Source: Bradyrhizobium guangzhouense
GTDB taxonomy: Bacteria > Pseudomonadota > Alphaproteobacteria > Rhizobiales > Xanthobacteraceae
DNA length: 64,000 bases
Direction: 5' to 3'
Assembly (NCBI RefSeq): GCF_004114955.1
Contig: NZ_CP030053.1
Coordinates: 6,262,001-6,326,000, forward strand
Below are positions 25,968 to 34,226 of the stretch, one piece after another. Both the position numbers and the translations under genes were made by a program. The notes under the pieces were generated by a model that was not told the origin of the DNA, did no database searches, and saw only the letters and a list, made by a program, of their open reading frames with translations. Each line of letters starts with the position of its first letter. The stretch's first letter is position 1.

Positions 25968-26684
25968 ATGTTTGATTTTAGATTGCAGTCATTCTCCCGT
26001 CTCGTGATCTCGCTGACCCTTGTCTCGCTGACCCTTGCCGCCGGACTGACCTCGCTGGCCGGCGGCGCAAAGGCGCAGGACAAGCGGCAGAACGCGCCCG
26101 GCGAATTCGATTACTATGTGCTGTCACTGTCGTGGTCGCCGTCCTTCTGCGAGGAAGTAGCAGAGCGCGGTCGCAGCGGCGGGCGCTCCAACATCCAGTG
26201 CGAGGGACGGCCCTATTCCTTTGTGGTGCACGGGCTATGGCCGCAATATGAGAGCGGCTTTCCGGAATATTGCCAGCGGCCCTCACCGCGGCTGAGTCGC
26301 AACATCGTCTCCTCGATGCTCGATTTGATGCCGGCGCCGGGCCTGATCTTCAACGAGTGGGACAAGCATGGCACCTGCTCCGGGCTCGACGGCCGCAACT
26401 ATTTCGAGACGATCCGCAAAGCGCGCGCTGCGATCAAGATTCCGGCCGAATATCTTGACCTGTCGGAGACCAAGACCGTGGCGCCGGGCGACGTCGAAGA
26501 AGCTTTCATCAAGGCCAATCCCGGCCTGAGCAACGGAGCCGTCTCGGTGACCTGCAACCGGACCCGGCTTTCCGAGGTCCGCATCTGCCTCAGCAAGGAC
26601 CTGCAATTCCGCGCCTGCGAGGAGCTCGAACGCCGCAGCTGCCGCCGCGACCAGGTGACGATGCCGCCAATCAGGGGCGGTTAG
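25968..26684 (+). CDS. secreted ribonuclease T2 family protein
   Basis: A 238-residue protein with a signal peptide followed by an RNase T2 domain. Both active-site segments are intact: CAS1 FVVHGLWP (H88) and CAS2 EWDKHGTC (H134). Cysteines are present for the usual disulfides. It should cleave single-stranded RNA in the periplasm or outside the cell. The ATG at 25968 is eight bases from GAGGGG; a TTG upstream is unlikely. The signal peptide contains a perfect 15-bp tandem duplication (26008-26037). Confidence 0.92.
   Translation: MFDFRLQSFSRLVISLTLVSLTLAAGLTSLAGGAKAQDKRQNAPGEFDYYVLSLSWSPSFCEEVAERGRSGGRSNIQCEGRPYSFVVHGLWPQYESGFPEYCQRPSPRLSRNIVSSMLDLMPAPGLIFNEWDKHGTCSGLDGRNYFETIRKARAAIKIPAEYLDLSETKTVAPGDVEEAFIKANPGLSNGAVSVTCNRTRLSEVRICLSKDLQFRACEELERRSCRRDQVTMPPIRGG
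26008..26037 (+). repeat. 15-bp tandem duplication in the RNase T2 signal peptide
   Basis: TCTCGCTGACCCTTG is repeated twice without a gap (26008-26022, 26023-26037) and encodes ISLTL-VSLTL in the hydrophobic core. The unit is a multiple of three, so changes in copy number keep the frame. Confidence 0.85.
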
Positions 26685-26688
26685 CCCC

Positions 26689-26766
26689 GTCATTGCGAGC
26701 GCAGCGAAGCAATCTAGACCGTCTCCGCGGAACGATTCTGGATTGCTTCGCTGCGCTCGCAATGAC
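26689..26766. repeat. intergenic palindromic repeat, family 3 (ATTGCGAGCGCAGCGAAGCAATC type)
   Basis: GTCATTGCGAGCGCAGCGAA on the left is inverted against TTCGCTGCGCTCGCAATGAC on the right, separated by 24 bases around TCTAGACCGTCTCCGCGG. It lies between the RNase gene and rlmJ. Confidence 0.85.
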
Positions 26767-26803
26767 AAGGGGTGAGATCACACCCGACAACGTGGTCCGC
26801 CCC

Positions 26804-27664
26804 ATGAACTACCGTCATGCCTTTCACGCCGGCAACTTTGCCGATGTCATCAAGCACATCGTGCTGACGCGCATCCTTACTTATTTGCAGGACAAGCCGG
26901 CCGCCTTCCGGGTTCTCGACACCCATGCGGGTGCTGGCCTGTACGATCTCGACAGCGACGAAGCGCGCCGCAGCGGCGAGTGGCTGACCGGAATCGCGCG
27001 ACTGATGCAGGCGCGCCTCTCGAACGAGACAGTGGCGCTGACCAAGCCCTATTTGGACATCGTTCGCGCCTTCAATCCGAAGGGCGAGCTCAAAGTCTAT
27101 CCGGGCTCGCCTCTGATCGCCCGCGGCCTGATGCGGCCACAGGACCGGCTCGTGGCCTGCGAACTGGAACCGAAGGCGCGCAAGGCGCTGATCGACGTGC
27201 TGCGGCGGGACGAGCAGGCGCGCGTCGTCGATCTCGACGGCTGGATGGCGCTGCCGGCTTTCGTGCCGCCGAAGGAGCGGCGCGGGCTCGTGCTGATCGA
27301 CCCGCCCTTCGAGGCGAAGGACGAGTTCGAAAGGCTGGGTGAAGCCTTCTCCACGGCCTTCGCGAAATGGCCGACCGGTATCTATGTAATCTGGTACCCC
27401 GCCAAATCCAGGCGCGCCACCGACACGCTGGCGCAACTCGTGGCGCGCACGGCAGCCGCAGCAAAGACTCCGGGCAAATGTCTCCGCCTCGAATTCAGCG
27501 TCGCGCCGCAGCTTGATGGCGCGGCCCTCACCTCGACCGGACTTCTGATCGTCAATCCGCCCTACACGCTGCAGAGCGAGCTCAAGACAATCCTGCCCGA
27601 GCTGGAAATGCCGCTCGGCCAAGGTGGAGCTGCCAGATTCCGATTGGAGGTGCCAAAGGCCTAA
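26804..27664 (+). CDS. rlmJ: 23S rRNA (adenine2030-N6)-methyltransferase
   Basis: A 286-residue RlmJ/ComJ-family methyltransferase with the N-terminal signature MNYRHAFHAGNFADVIKH, the SAM motif LDTHAGAGLYDL and the catalytic DPPFE (VLIDPPFEAKDE). It methylates N6 of A2030 in 23S rRNA. The ATG at 26804 gives the family N-terminus exactly; the frame upstream runs through a repeat and is not part of the gene. Confidence 0.94.
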   Translation: MNYRHAFHAGNFADVIKHIVLTRILTYLQDKPAAFRVLDTHAGAGLYDLDSDEARRSGEWLTGIARLMQARLSNETVALTKPYLDIVRAFNPKGELKVYPGSPLIARGLMRPQDRLVACELEPKARKALIDVLRRDEQARVVDLDGWMALPAFVPPKERRGLVLIDPPFEAKDEFERLGEAFSTAFAKWPTGIYVIWYPAKSRRATDTLAQLVARTAAAAKTPGKCLRLEFSVAPQLDGAALTSTGLLIVNPPYTLQSELKTILPELEMPLGQGGAARFRLEVPKA

Positions 27665-27916
27665 ACCGCCGGCATTCTTGGGAAAAATATGCAGTAGCGG
27701 TAGTCAATCTGCAAAGAACCGTATTATGCTGTTTCCGTGACTGGCTTTACGTTCCGCTTCCGCGAATGGTTGCGGCGGAGTGAAGGCCTAAGAAAGATCC
27801 CGTCGGACCGAAGGGTCCGCCCAAGGATGGCCAGCTCTCCCGGGCTTCGTAATGCCCGGTCATGTCGCGGCGCGCGTCTGCGTTGCGACGGAGGAGCAAT
27901 GAGGGGGAGTTTCCCG
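27665..27916 (+). promoter_or_regulatory. long structured leader of the cold-shock gene
   Basis: About 250 bases. A -10-like TATTAT at 27722-27727 would give a leader of nearly 190 bases. It contains CGGACC-GAAG-GGTCCG (27804-27819), CCGGGC-N8-GCCCGG (27840-27859) and a CCGCGAATGGTTGCGG stem. Long folded leaders are typical of cspA-type mRNAs and control translation by temperature. Confidence 0.5.
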
Positions 27917-28132
27917 ATGGCCAATACGGGAACGGTCAAGTTCTTCAACGGCGAGCGCGGCTACGGCTTTATCAAGCCGGACGATGGCGGTCGCGATGTC
28001 TTCGTTCACATCACTGCAGTGGAGCGGGCGGGACTGAAGGACCTTGCCGAAGGACAGCGTATCACATTCGAAGTCGAACCGGACAAGAAGGGGAAGGGGC
28101 CGAAGGCGGTCAATCTCGTGATCCTTTCGTAG
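27917..28132 (+). CDS. cold-shock protein, CspA family
   Basis: A 71-residue single cold-shock domain with both RNA-binding motifs, RNP1-like GYGFIKPDD and RNP2-like VFVHITAV. It binds single-stranded RNA and melts secondary structure. It is slightly longer than CspA because of a KKGKGPKAVNL C-terminus typical of the alphaproteobacterial group. The ATG at 27917 is preceded by GGGGGAG at seven bases; an upstream in-frame ATG at 27899 would place that site inside the gene and is rejected. Confidence 0.93.
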   Translation: MANTGTVKFFNGERGYGFIKPDDGGRDVFVHITAVERAGLKDLAEGQRITFEVEPDKKGKGPKAVNLVILS

Positions 28133-28156
28133 CGGACCTGCCCCAAAAGACCTGAC

Positions 28157-28185
28157 AAAAAAAGTCCCGGCCGCGCGCGGCCGGG
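28157..28185 (-). terminator. strong intrinsic terminator of the outer-membrane protein gene
   Basis: CCCGGCCGCGCGCGGCCGGG (28166-28185) is a perfect 20-base palindrome. On the minus strand it is followed by ACTTTTTTT. It lies 32 bases after the stop of the outer-membrane protein gene and 33 bases after the cold-shock gene on the other strand, where it lacks a T-run. Confidence 0.85.
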
Positions 28186-28217
28186 AGGCTATGGTCCGGT
28201 ATTTTCTTATTTCGCTA

Positions 28218-28841
28218 TCAGAAGTGATAGTTCACGCCTGCGCGGACGACGCTGGCGCTATAGCCGTTTGACACGCCCGTAATTGCGAACTGGCTCGACG
28301 ACAGATCGACGTAAAGATATTCGAGCTTCACGCTCCAGTTTGGCGCAAGGCCGACTTCCGCGCCGACGCCGGCGGTCCAGCCGGCCGTGGTGTGCGACTC
28401 GGTCCAGCCGAAAGTCTGCGCGCGCAACTCGCCGAAGGCGAGGCCCGCGGTGCCATAGACCAACACGTTGCTGATGGCGTAGCCGGCGCGGCCGCGCAGC
28501 GTGCCGAACCAGGGATTGGAGAACTTCCACGGCGCGAAGGTGTCATCGGCACCGGCGGCCTGGATGTCGCCCTCGACGCCGAAGACCCAGGGGCCATTCT
28601 GGAAATTGTAGCCCGCCTGCGCGCCGCCGACGAAGCCGGAGGGCTTTGCGGGATTGTTGCTCACCGAGCCCCATTCATAACCGAGATTGGCACCGAGATA
28701 CGGGCCGGCCCAGCTATAGGCATTGAGCGGCTGATTGACCGTATAGGGCGCCCGCTGCCCGTAATTGAGATCGGCGGCCTCTGCCGAAGCCGTCCAGCCG
28801 GCTGCAACCAACATGGTCGCGCCCACAACCAGCCTCTTCAT
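28218..28841 (-). CDS. Omp25/Omp31-like outer membrane beta-barrel protein
   Basis: A 207-residue protein with a signal peptide (MKRLVVGATMLVAAGWTASAEA) and an eight-stranded OmpA-like barrel. The sequence has alternating aromatic strands, WAGPYLGANLGYEWG near the N-terminus and a terminal phenylalanine (VRAGVNYHF) as required for outer-membrane insertion. It belongs to the porin-like family typical of Rhizobiales (Omp25/31, RopB). It is transcribed divergently from uvrC, with a CtrA-box-like sequence in the shared upstream region. Confidence 0.88.
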   Translation of the reverse strand: MKRLVVGATMLVAAGWTASAEAADLNYGQRAPYTVNQPLNAYSWAGPYLGANLGYEWGSVSNNPAKPSGFVGGAQAGYNFQNGPWVFGVEGDIQAAGADDTFAPWKFSNPWFGTLRGRAGYAISNVLVYGTAGLAFGELRAQTFGWTESHTTAGWTAGVGAEVGLAPNWSVKLEYLYVDLSSSQFAITGVSNGYSASVVRAGVNYHF

Positions 28842-28959
28842 TCCACACTCCAACGCAACTGCCGTAACTGGACGCGCTGCCCGCACCGCCGCGCGAGGGC
28901 ACAACCGCATGGTTACGGAACCACCACTTTTTCGCGTAAGATTTATCGAGAGTTTTAAG

Positions 28960-28974
28960 TTAAAGGGCTGTTAA
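28960..28974 (-). promoter_or_regulatory. CtrA-box-like site between the outer-membrane protein gene and uvrC
   Basis: TTAA-AGGGCTG-TTAA on the plus strand reads TTAACAGCCCTTTAAC on the minus strand, an exact TTAA-N7-TTAAC match. It is about 120 bases from either start codon. CtrA is known to control outer-membrane proteins of this class in Brucella. Confidence 0.5.
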
Positions 28975-29094
28975 GACCCGTTACCGCGCTGTTAACAGAC
29001 TTAAGGAAGCGTTACCGGGAACTGCATGCGCCATCCTGTGCGTGCGGCACGGCCGGAACTTCAAATCGGTCTCCCCAGCGCCTAAATTCGCACC

Positions 29095-31152
29095 ATGGTT
29101 CACGATTCCCCCGACAAGCCGGGCGAGGCACGCGCGCGCAAAGCGCCGCAAGCCGCGACAGACGCCCCGCCCCAGGAAGCGGTGCTGCCGGACCTCGATC
29201 CCGCCACCGGCGGCGACGACGAGGACGACGCGCGGCTGCCCGATATTCTGGAAGAGAGCGGCGCGATCGGCGACGAGCCGCTGGCGTCGGGTCACGAGGC
29301 GATCGAACGCGCGGTCCGGCTCGCGCCCACCTCGCCCGGCGTCTATCGCATGCTCAGTGCGAATGCCGACGTGCTCTATGTCGGCAAGGCCAAGAACGTC
29401 AAAAAGCGCCTGTCGAACTACGCACGCCAGAGCGCGCCGCTGCCGGCGCGCATCCTGCGCATGATCGCAGCCACGGTGACTGTGGAGATCGTCTCGACCA
29501 CGACCGAGACCGAAGCGCTGCTGCTGGAAGCCAATCTGATCAAGCAGCTGCGGCCGCGCTTCAACGTGCAGCTGCGCGACGACAAGTCGTTTCCCTATAT
29601 CCTGATCACCGGAGACCATTGGGCACCGCAGATCATCAAGCATCGCGGCGCGCAGACCCGCCCCGGGCGCTATTTCGGCCCGTTCGCCTCCGCCGGTGCG
29701 GTCAACCGCACCATTACGGCCTTGCAGCGCGCGTTCCTGATCCGCTCCTGCACGGATTCCTTCTTCGAGAGCCGCACCCGGCCCTGCCTGCTCTACCAGA
29801 TCCGCCGCTGCGCCGGCCCCTGCACCCGCGAGATCGATTTCGGCGGCTACGCGACGCTGGTGCGCGAAGCGACCGACTTCCTGTCCGGCAAGAGCCATGC
29901 GGTGAAGCAGGAGCTTGCCGCCGAGATGGAGAAAGCCTCGGGCGAGCTCGAATTCGAGAGCGCGGCGCTCTATCGTGATCGCCTCGCCGCGCTGTCGGCC
30001 ATCCAGTCGCAGCAGGGCATCAATCCGCGCACAGTGGAAGAGGCCGACGTGTTCGCCATCCACCAGGAGGGCGGTTTCTCCTGCGTCGAAGTGTTCTTCT
30101 TCCGCACCGGCCAGAACTGGGGCAACCGCGCTTATTTTCCGCGGGCGGAGAAGACCTATACGCCCGAGGAGGTGCTCGGGTCCTTCCTCGCCCAGTTCTA
30201 CGACGACAAGCCGCCGCCGAAGACCATCCTGCTCTCGCACGAGATCGAGGAGAGCGACCTGCTCGCCGACGCGCTGTCGGTCAAGGCGGGCCACAAGATC
30301 GAGGTGACAGCGCCCAAGCGCGGCGAGAAGAAGGAGCTCGTGACCCACGCGCTGACCAATGCGCGCGAGGCGCTCGGCCGCAAGCTCGCGGATACTGCTA
30401 CCCAGAGCCGGCTGCTCGACGCCATGGCGTCGACGCTGAACCTGCCGCATGCGCCCAAGCGCATCGAGGTTTACGACAACAGCCATATCCAGGGCACCAA
30501 CGCGGTCGGCGCGATGATCGTCGCCGGCCCGGATGGCTTCGTCAAAAATCAATACCGCAAGTTCAACATCAAATCGGAAGGGATCACGCCGGGCGACGAC
30601 TTCGCCATGATGCGCGAGGTGCTGGAGCGCCGCTTCAAGCGCCTGATCAACCCGCCCGAGGAGAGCGCGAACAAAACCAAGGACGATGATTTCCCGCAAT
30701 GGCCCGACCTCGTCATCATCGACGGCGGCCGCGGCCAGCTCAACGCCGTCCGGGAGATCTTTGCCAATCTTGGCCTGACTCAGGTCTCCTTGATGTCGGT
30801 CGCCAAGGGCCCGGACCGGGACGCCGGCCGCGAGACCCTGTTCATGCCGGAGCGCGAGGCGATCAAGCTGGAGCCGCGCGACCCCGTGCTCTATTTCATC
30901 CAGCGCCTGCGGGACGAGGCCCACCGCTTCGTCATCGGCTCGCACCGCAAGCTGCGCAAGAAGGACATCCGCGAGGCCGGTTTGCAGGAGATTCCGGGCA
31001 TCGGCCCGTCGCGCAAACGGGCCTTGCTGCACCATTTCGGAACCCTGAAGGAGATCGAACGGGCCTCGATCGCCGATCTCGGCAAGGTTCCTGGGGTGAG
31101 CGCCGAGAGCGCCCGCAGGATATTCGACTATTTCCATCCCCAGCCGGGGTGA
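29095..31152 (+). CDS. uvrC: UvrABC nucleotide excision repair endonuclease subunit C
   Basis: A 685-residue UvrC that makes both incisions around DNA lesions. Domains in order: an acidic N-terminal extension of about 65 residues, a GIY-YIG nuclease ([27 protein letters not shown]), the UvrB-interacting UVR motif, the RNase H-like nuclease ([19 protein letters not shown]) and a C-terminal helix-hairpin-helix ([25 protein letters not shown]). It is longer than E. coli UvrC mainly because of the N-terminal extension. pgsA follows. Confidence 0.97.
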   Translation: MVHDSPDKPGEARARKAPQAATDAPPQEAVLPDLDPATGGDDEDDARLPDILEESGAIGDEPLASGHEAIERAVRLAPTSPGVYRMLSANADVLYVGKAKNVKKRLSNYARQSAPLPARILRMIAATVTVEIVSTTTETEALLLEANLIKQLRPRFNVQLRDDKSFPYILITGDHWAPQIIKHRGAQTRPGRYFGPFASAGAVNRTITALQRAFLIRSCTDSFFESRTRPCLLYQIRRCAGPCTREIDFGGYATLVREATDFLSGKSHAVKQELAAEMEKASGELEFESAALYRDRLAALSAIQSQQGINPRTVEEADVFAIHQEGGFSCVEVFFFRTGQNWGNRAYFPRAEKTYTPEEVLGSFLAQFYDDKPPPKTILLSHEIEESDLLADALSVKAGHKIEVTAPKRGEKKELVTHALTNAREALGRKLADTATQSRLLDAMASTLNLPHAPKRIEVYDNSHIQGTNAVGAMIVAGPDGFVKNQYRKFNIKSEGITPGDDFAMMREVLERRFKRLINPPEESANKTKDDDFPQWPDLVIIDGGRGQLNAVREIFANLGLTQVSLMSVAKGPDRDAGRETLFMPEREAIKLEPRDPVLYFIQRLRDEAHRFVIGSHRKLRKKDIREAGLQEIPGIGPSRKRALLHHFGTLKEIERASIADLGKVPGVSAESARRIFDYFHPQPG

Positions 31153-31245
31153 ACTAAAGGGGCGGTAGTCATATGGTCGTCGCATCCTGTACCCCAATTG
31201 GGACGGACGGTTGACCTTCAGGCTCGAGCGGTATTGGTAGGACGG

Positions 31246-31863
31246 ATGAACATCGCCACGACACGAGGGACGACCAGCCGCGCGATGTCCCTCCCGAACA
31301 TCCTGACCTATGGCCGGATCGCCGCGATCCCGGTCGTGGTCGGATGCATCTACGCGCAGTCGATCATGGACTATCCGTTGTGGCTGCGCTGGGTCGCGGT
31401 CGCGATCTTCATCGGCGCCGCGGTCACCGATTATCTCGACGGCTATTACGCCCGCATCTGGAATCAGCAATCGGCGTTCGGCCGGATGCTCGACCCGATC
31501 GCCGACAAGCTGCTGGTCGCCTCGTGCCTGCTGATGTTGGCCGCCGACGGCATCATCCATGGCTGGTCGCTGTGGGCCGCCATCGTGATCCTGTGCCGCG
31601 AAATCCTGGTCTCGGGCCTGCGCGAATATCTGGCGGCGTTGCGCGTCAGCGTCCCCGTGACCAAGCTCGCCAAGTGGAAGACCACCGTTCAGCTCGTCGC
31701 CATCGGCTTCCTGCTCGCCGGTCCCGCCGGCGACGAGGTCGTCCCCGTGGTCTCGCTGATCGGCCTCGTCCTGCTGTGGGCCTCGGCGATCCTGACGATG
31801 TACACCGGCTACGACTATTTCCGCGCCGGCATCCACCACCTCATCAAGGAGGATGAGGGATGA
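31246..31863 (+). CDS. pgsA: CDP-diacylglycerol-glycerol-3-phosphate 3-phosphatidyltransferase
   Basis: A 205-residue inner-membrane enzyme making phosphatidylglycerol phosphate. The CDP-alcohol phosphotransferase signature is complete: DYLDGYYAR...FGRMLDPIAD, with all the metal-binding aspartates. Several hydrophobic helices span the rest. The start is either 31246 or 31285 (MSLPNILTYGR, the usual family N-terminus); 31246 has AGGA close upstream. Its stop overlaps moaD (ATGA), and the uvrC-pgsA-moaD order recurs in related genomes. Confidence 0.93.
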   Translation: MNIATTRGTTSRAMSLPNILTYGRIAAIPVVVGCIYAQSIMDYPLWLRWVAVAIFIGAAVTDYLDGYYARIWNQQSAFGRMLDPIADKLLVASCLLMLAADGIIHGWSLWAAIVILCREILVSGLREYLAALRVSVPVTKLAKWKTTVQLVAIGFLLAGPAGDEVVPVVSLIGLVLLWASAILTMYTGYDYFRAGIHHLIKEDEG

Positions 31864-32111
31864 AGGTGAAGTATTTCGCCTGGGTGCGCGAGCGCGTCGG
31901 CAAGGCCGAGGAATTCATCGAGCCGCCCGCGACCGTGCGCACCGTCGAGGAGCTGATTGCCTGGCTGTCCGGCCGGGGCGAGGCCTACGCCTATGCCTTC
32001 GAAAAGCCGAAGGTGATCCGGACCGCGATCGACCACGCCCATGTCAAGGCGGACGCCGCGATCGCGGGCGCCCGCGAGATCGCGTTCTTCCCGCCGATGA
32101 CGGGCGGCTAG
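31860..32111 (+). CDS. moaD: molybdopterin synthase sulfur carrier subunit
   Basis: An 83-residue ubiquitin-like protein ending in the required double glycine (FFPPMTGG), which is activated as a thiocarboxylate and donates sulfur to precursor Z. It starts inside the pgsA stop (ATGA) and ends three bases before moaE. Molybdopterin from MoaD/MoaE is needed for the CoxL active site encoded elsewhere in this window. Confidence 0.95.
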   Translation: MKVKYFAWVRERVGKAEEFIEPPATVRTVEELIAWLSGRGEAYAYAFEKPKVIRTAIDHAHVKADAAIAGAREIAFFPPMTGG

Positions 32112-32114
32112 GCC

Positions 32115-32600
32115 ATGACCTCCGCGACCACCACCACCTGCCCCGTCGCCATTCGCATCCAGGAAGACGATTTCGACATCGCGCGCGAGATTGCGGTCCT
32201 GACCAAAAGCCGCACCGACATCGGTGCGGTCGTCAGCTTCTCCGGCATCTGCCGCGCAGACGAGGACAGTTCGAAGATCGCAGCGCTGACGCTCGAACAT
32301 TACCCCGGCATGGCGGAAGAAGAGATCAAGCGCCACGTCGACGAGGCCATGTCGCGCTGGCCGCTCAACGGTGTCACGGTCATCCATCGCGTCGGGCGGT
32401 TCGAGCCCGGCCAGAACATCGTGCTGGTTGTTACCGCCTCGCAGCATCGCCGCGCGGCGTTCGAGGCGGCCGAATTCCTGATGGATTATCTCAAGACCAG
32501 CGCCCCATTCTGGAAGAAGGAAGAGAGCGCCACCGGCACCGGCTGGGTCGAGGCCCATGCCCGTGACGACGAGGCCGCTGCACGCTGGACCAAATCCTGA
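32115..32600 (+). CDS. moaE: molybdopterin synthase catalytic subunit
   Basis: A 161-residue MoaE. Family landmarks are GAVVSFSGICR, HRVGRFEPGQNIVLVV, the HRRAAFEAAEFLMDYLK helix and the catalytic lysines in APFWKKE. With MoaD it converts cyclic pyranopterin monophosphate into molybdopterin. It is directly downstream of moaD, and its stop overlaps the prmB start (TGATG). Confidence 0.96.
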   Translation: MTSATTTTCPVAIRIQEDDFDIAREIAVLTKSRTDIGAVVSFSGICRADEDSSKIAALTLEHYPGMAEEEIKRHVDEAMSRWPLNGVTVIHRVGRFEPGQNIVLVVTASQHRRAAFEAAEFLMDYLKTSAPFWKKEESATGTGWVEAHARDDEAAARWTKS

Positions 32601-33559
32601 TGGCAAAAGCATCCAAGGCGCCTGCGCGTAGCCGCGCCGCGCCAAAACTCGCGAAGGTCGGCCGTGGCGAGCTGCTGACGCTGCTCGACTACGTCCGCTA
32701 TGCGGTCAGCCGCTTCAACGACGCGAAACTCGCCTTCGCCCATGGCACGACCGATCCGGTCGCCGAGGCCGCCTTCCTGGTCTGCGAGGCCCTGCATCTG
32801 CATCCCGACCAGTTCGAGAGCTTTGCCCAAGCCCGCATCACCGCGGCGGAAGGCGAGAGTCTGCTCGATCTCATCCACCGGCGCGTCACCACGCGCAAAC
32901 CGGCTGCCTACCTCGTCAACAAGATCTACATGCGCGGCCTGCCGTTCTATGTCGACGAGCGCGTCATCGTTCCGCGCTCCTTCATCGGCGAGCTCCTGGA
33001 TTCGCATTTCGGCGGCGACGGCGAGGTGGGCTCGCTGATCGACGATCCCGCCGCCGTCGAGCGCGTGCTCGACCTCTGCACCGGATCGGGGTGTCTTGCG
33101 ATCCTCGCTGCGTATCACTTCCCGAACGCAGTGGTCGATGCGGTCGACATCTCGAAGGGCGCGCTTGAAGTTGCCGCCCGCAATGTCGGCGACCATGGCC
33201 TCGATGAGCGGATCACGCTCCATCGCGGCGATCTGTTCGCGCCGCTTGGCGAGGCCAGATACGATCTGATCATCACCAACCCGCCATATGTCGACGCGGA
33301 AGGCATGGCGGCGTTGCCGCCGGAATGCCGGGCCGAGCCGAAGCTCGCCTTCGACGGCGGCGTCGACGGTCTCGACGTCGTCAGGCGCATCCTGCGCGAT
33401 GCGCCCGATCATTTGACGCCGGATGGCGGCTTGATCTGCGAGATCGGCCGGGGCCGCGAGCTGGTCGACGAGGCCTTTCCGGAACTCCCCCTGCTCTGGC
33501 TCGATACCGAGGATTCCGAGGGCGAGGTGTTCTGGATCGCGGCCGCCGATCTCGGCTGA
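32600..33559 (+). CDS. prmB: ribosomal protein L3 N5-glutamine methyltransferase
   Basis: A 319-residue PrmB/HemK-family enzyme with the SAM motif VLDLCTGSGCLAIL and the glutamine-binding NPPY (ITNPPYVDAEGM). The N-terminal helical domain is longer than in PrmC, which fits PrmB. It methylates a conserved glutamine in ribosomal protein L3. A basic, alanine-rich head of about 20 residues precedes the domain. It is last in the uvrC-pgsA-moaD-moaE-prmB run. Confidence 0.9.
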   Translation: MAKASKAPARSRAAPKLAKVGRGELLTLLDYVRYAVSRFNDAKLAFAHGTTDPVAEAAFLVCEALHLHPDQFESFAQARITAAEGESLLDLIHRRVTTRKPAAYLVNKIYMRGLPFYVDERVIVPRSFIGELLDSHFGGDGEVGSLIDDPAAVERVLDLCTGSGCLAILAAYHFPNAVVDAVDISKGALEVAARNVGDHGLDERITLHRGDLFAPLGEARYDLIITNPPYVDAEGMAALPPECRAEPKLAFDGGVDGLDVVRRILRDAPDHLTPDGGLICEIGRGRELVDEAFPELPLLWLDTEDSEGEVFWIAAADLG

Positions 33560-33638
33560 TCGCGCGCACGCCGCGGAACAAGTCAAATTCCGCAACGTTC
33601 ATCTCCCGACGAAATTCTCGCTCTCGGAGGATGTCCGC

Positions 33639-34226
33639 ATGCTCGCGCCATCGGGCGAATTGCTGCGCGCCGGCATGGCGCTGAAACTCAACCATCTCAA
33701 GCGCGCCGCGCGTTCTTACTTGCGTGATCGCGCCAGCCAGACCACTGGGCGGGCCAAGTCCTATGCGGTTGCGGCGGGATTATTCGCGGTGGCCGGGCTG
33801 TTCGTGATCGCGGCCTTCTTTGTCGGCCTGATCGCGCTGTATCGCTGGGTCGCCATCACCTACGGGCAATTCTGGGGTTTTGGCGCCGTGGCAGCGGTGT
33901 TGCTGGTGTTGGCGGCAATCTGCGCCGGGGTGGCGATGGCGCAAATGAACCGCCGGACCAGGCCGATCGTGCCACTCGCCAGCCGGATACGCGTGGCGAT
34001 TGCGACGCCACGGATTCCGCGCGGAACAGTCAAGCAAGCGGTGAAGGAAGTGGCGACGACGATTCCGCTCGTGCCGCTCGCGCCGGGCGAACACGGCCAT
34101 GGCGGCGATACATCGTCAAATCGCAGCAGCCGGCCCGTGCAGCTTGGCCTGATGCTTGCGGCCCTCACCCTGGTGGGCGTCACCGCGGCGCGTCGGCGGC
34201 GCCCCGCCCGCAGACAGGATGCATGA
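33639..34226 (+). CDS. small membrane protein, phage holin superfamily III-like
   Basis: A 195-residue protein with two strong hydrophobic helices (about residues 43-67 and 79-103) and a third near the C-terminus. The N-terminus is an amphipathic, basic segment. The pattern matches proteins annotated as 'phage holin family' in rhizobia; despite the name, no prophage genes are nearby. Its stop overlaps the next gene (ATGA), so it probably works with the YihY-family membrane protein. Confidence 0.6.
   Translation: MLAPSGELLRAGMALKLNHLKRAARSYLRDRASQTTGRAKSYAVAAGLFAVAGLFVIAAFFVGLIALYRWVAITYGQFWGFGAVAAVLLVLAAICAGVAMAQMNRRTRPIVPLASRIRVAIATPRIPRGTVKQAVKEVATTIPLVPLAPGEHGHGGDTSSNRSSRPVQLGLMLAALTLVGVTAARRRRPARRQDA

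Noticed and set aside
28981..31839. Minus-strand open frame of about 950 codons across uvrC and pgsA
   Set aside because: Antisense shadow caused by high GC; uvrC and pgsA have complete family motifs on the plus strand.
33639..34226. Prophage remnant suggested by the holin-like membrane protein
   Set aside because: No other phage gene is nearby; the gene is coupled to a YihY-family gene and looks chromosomal.
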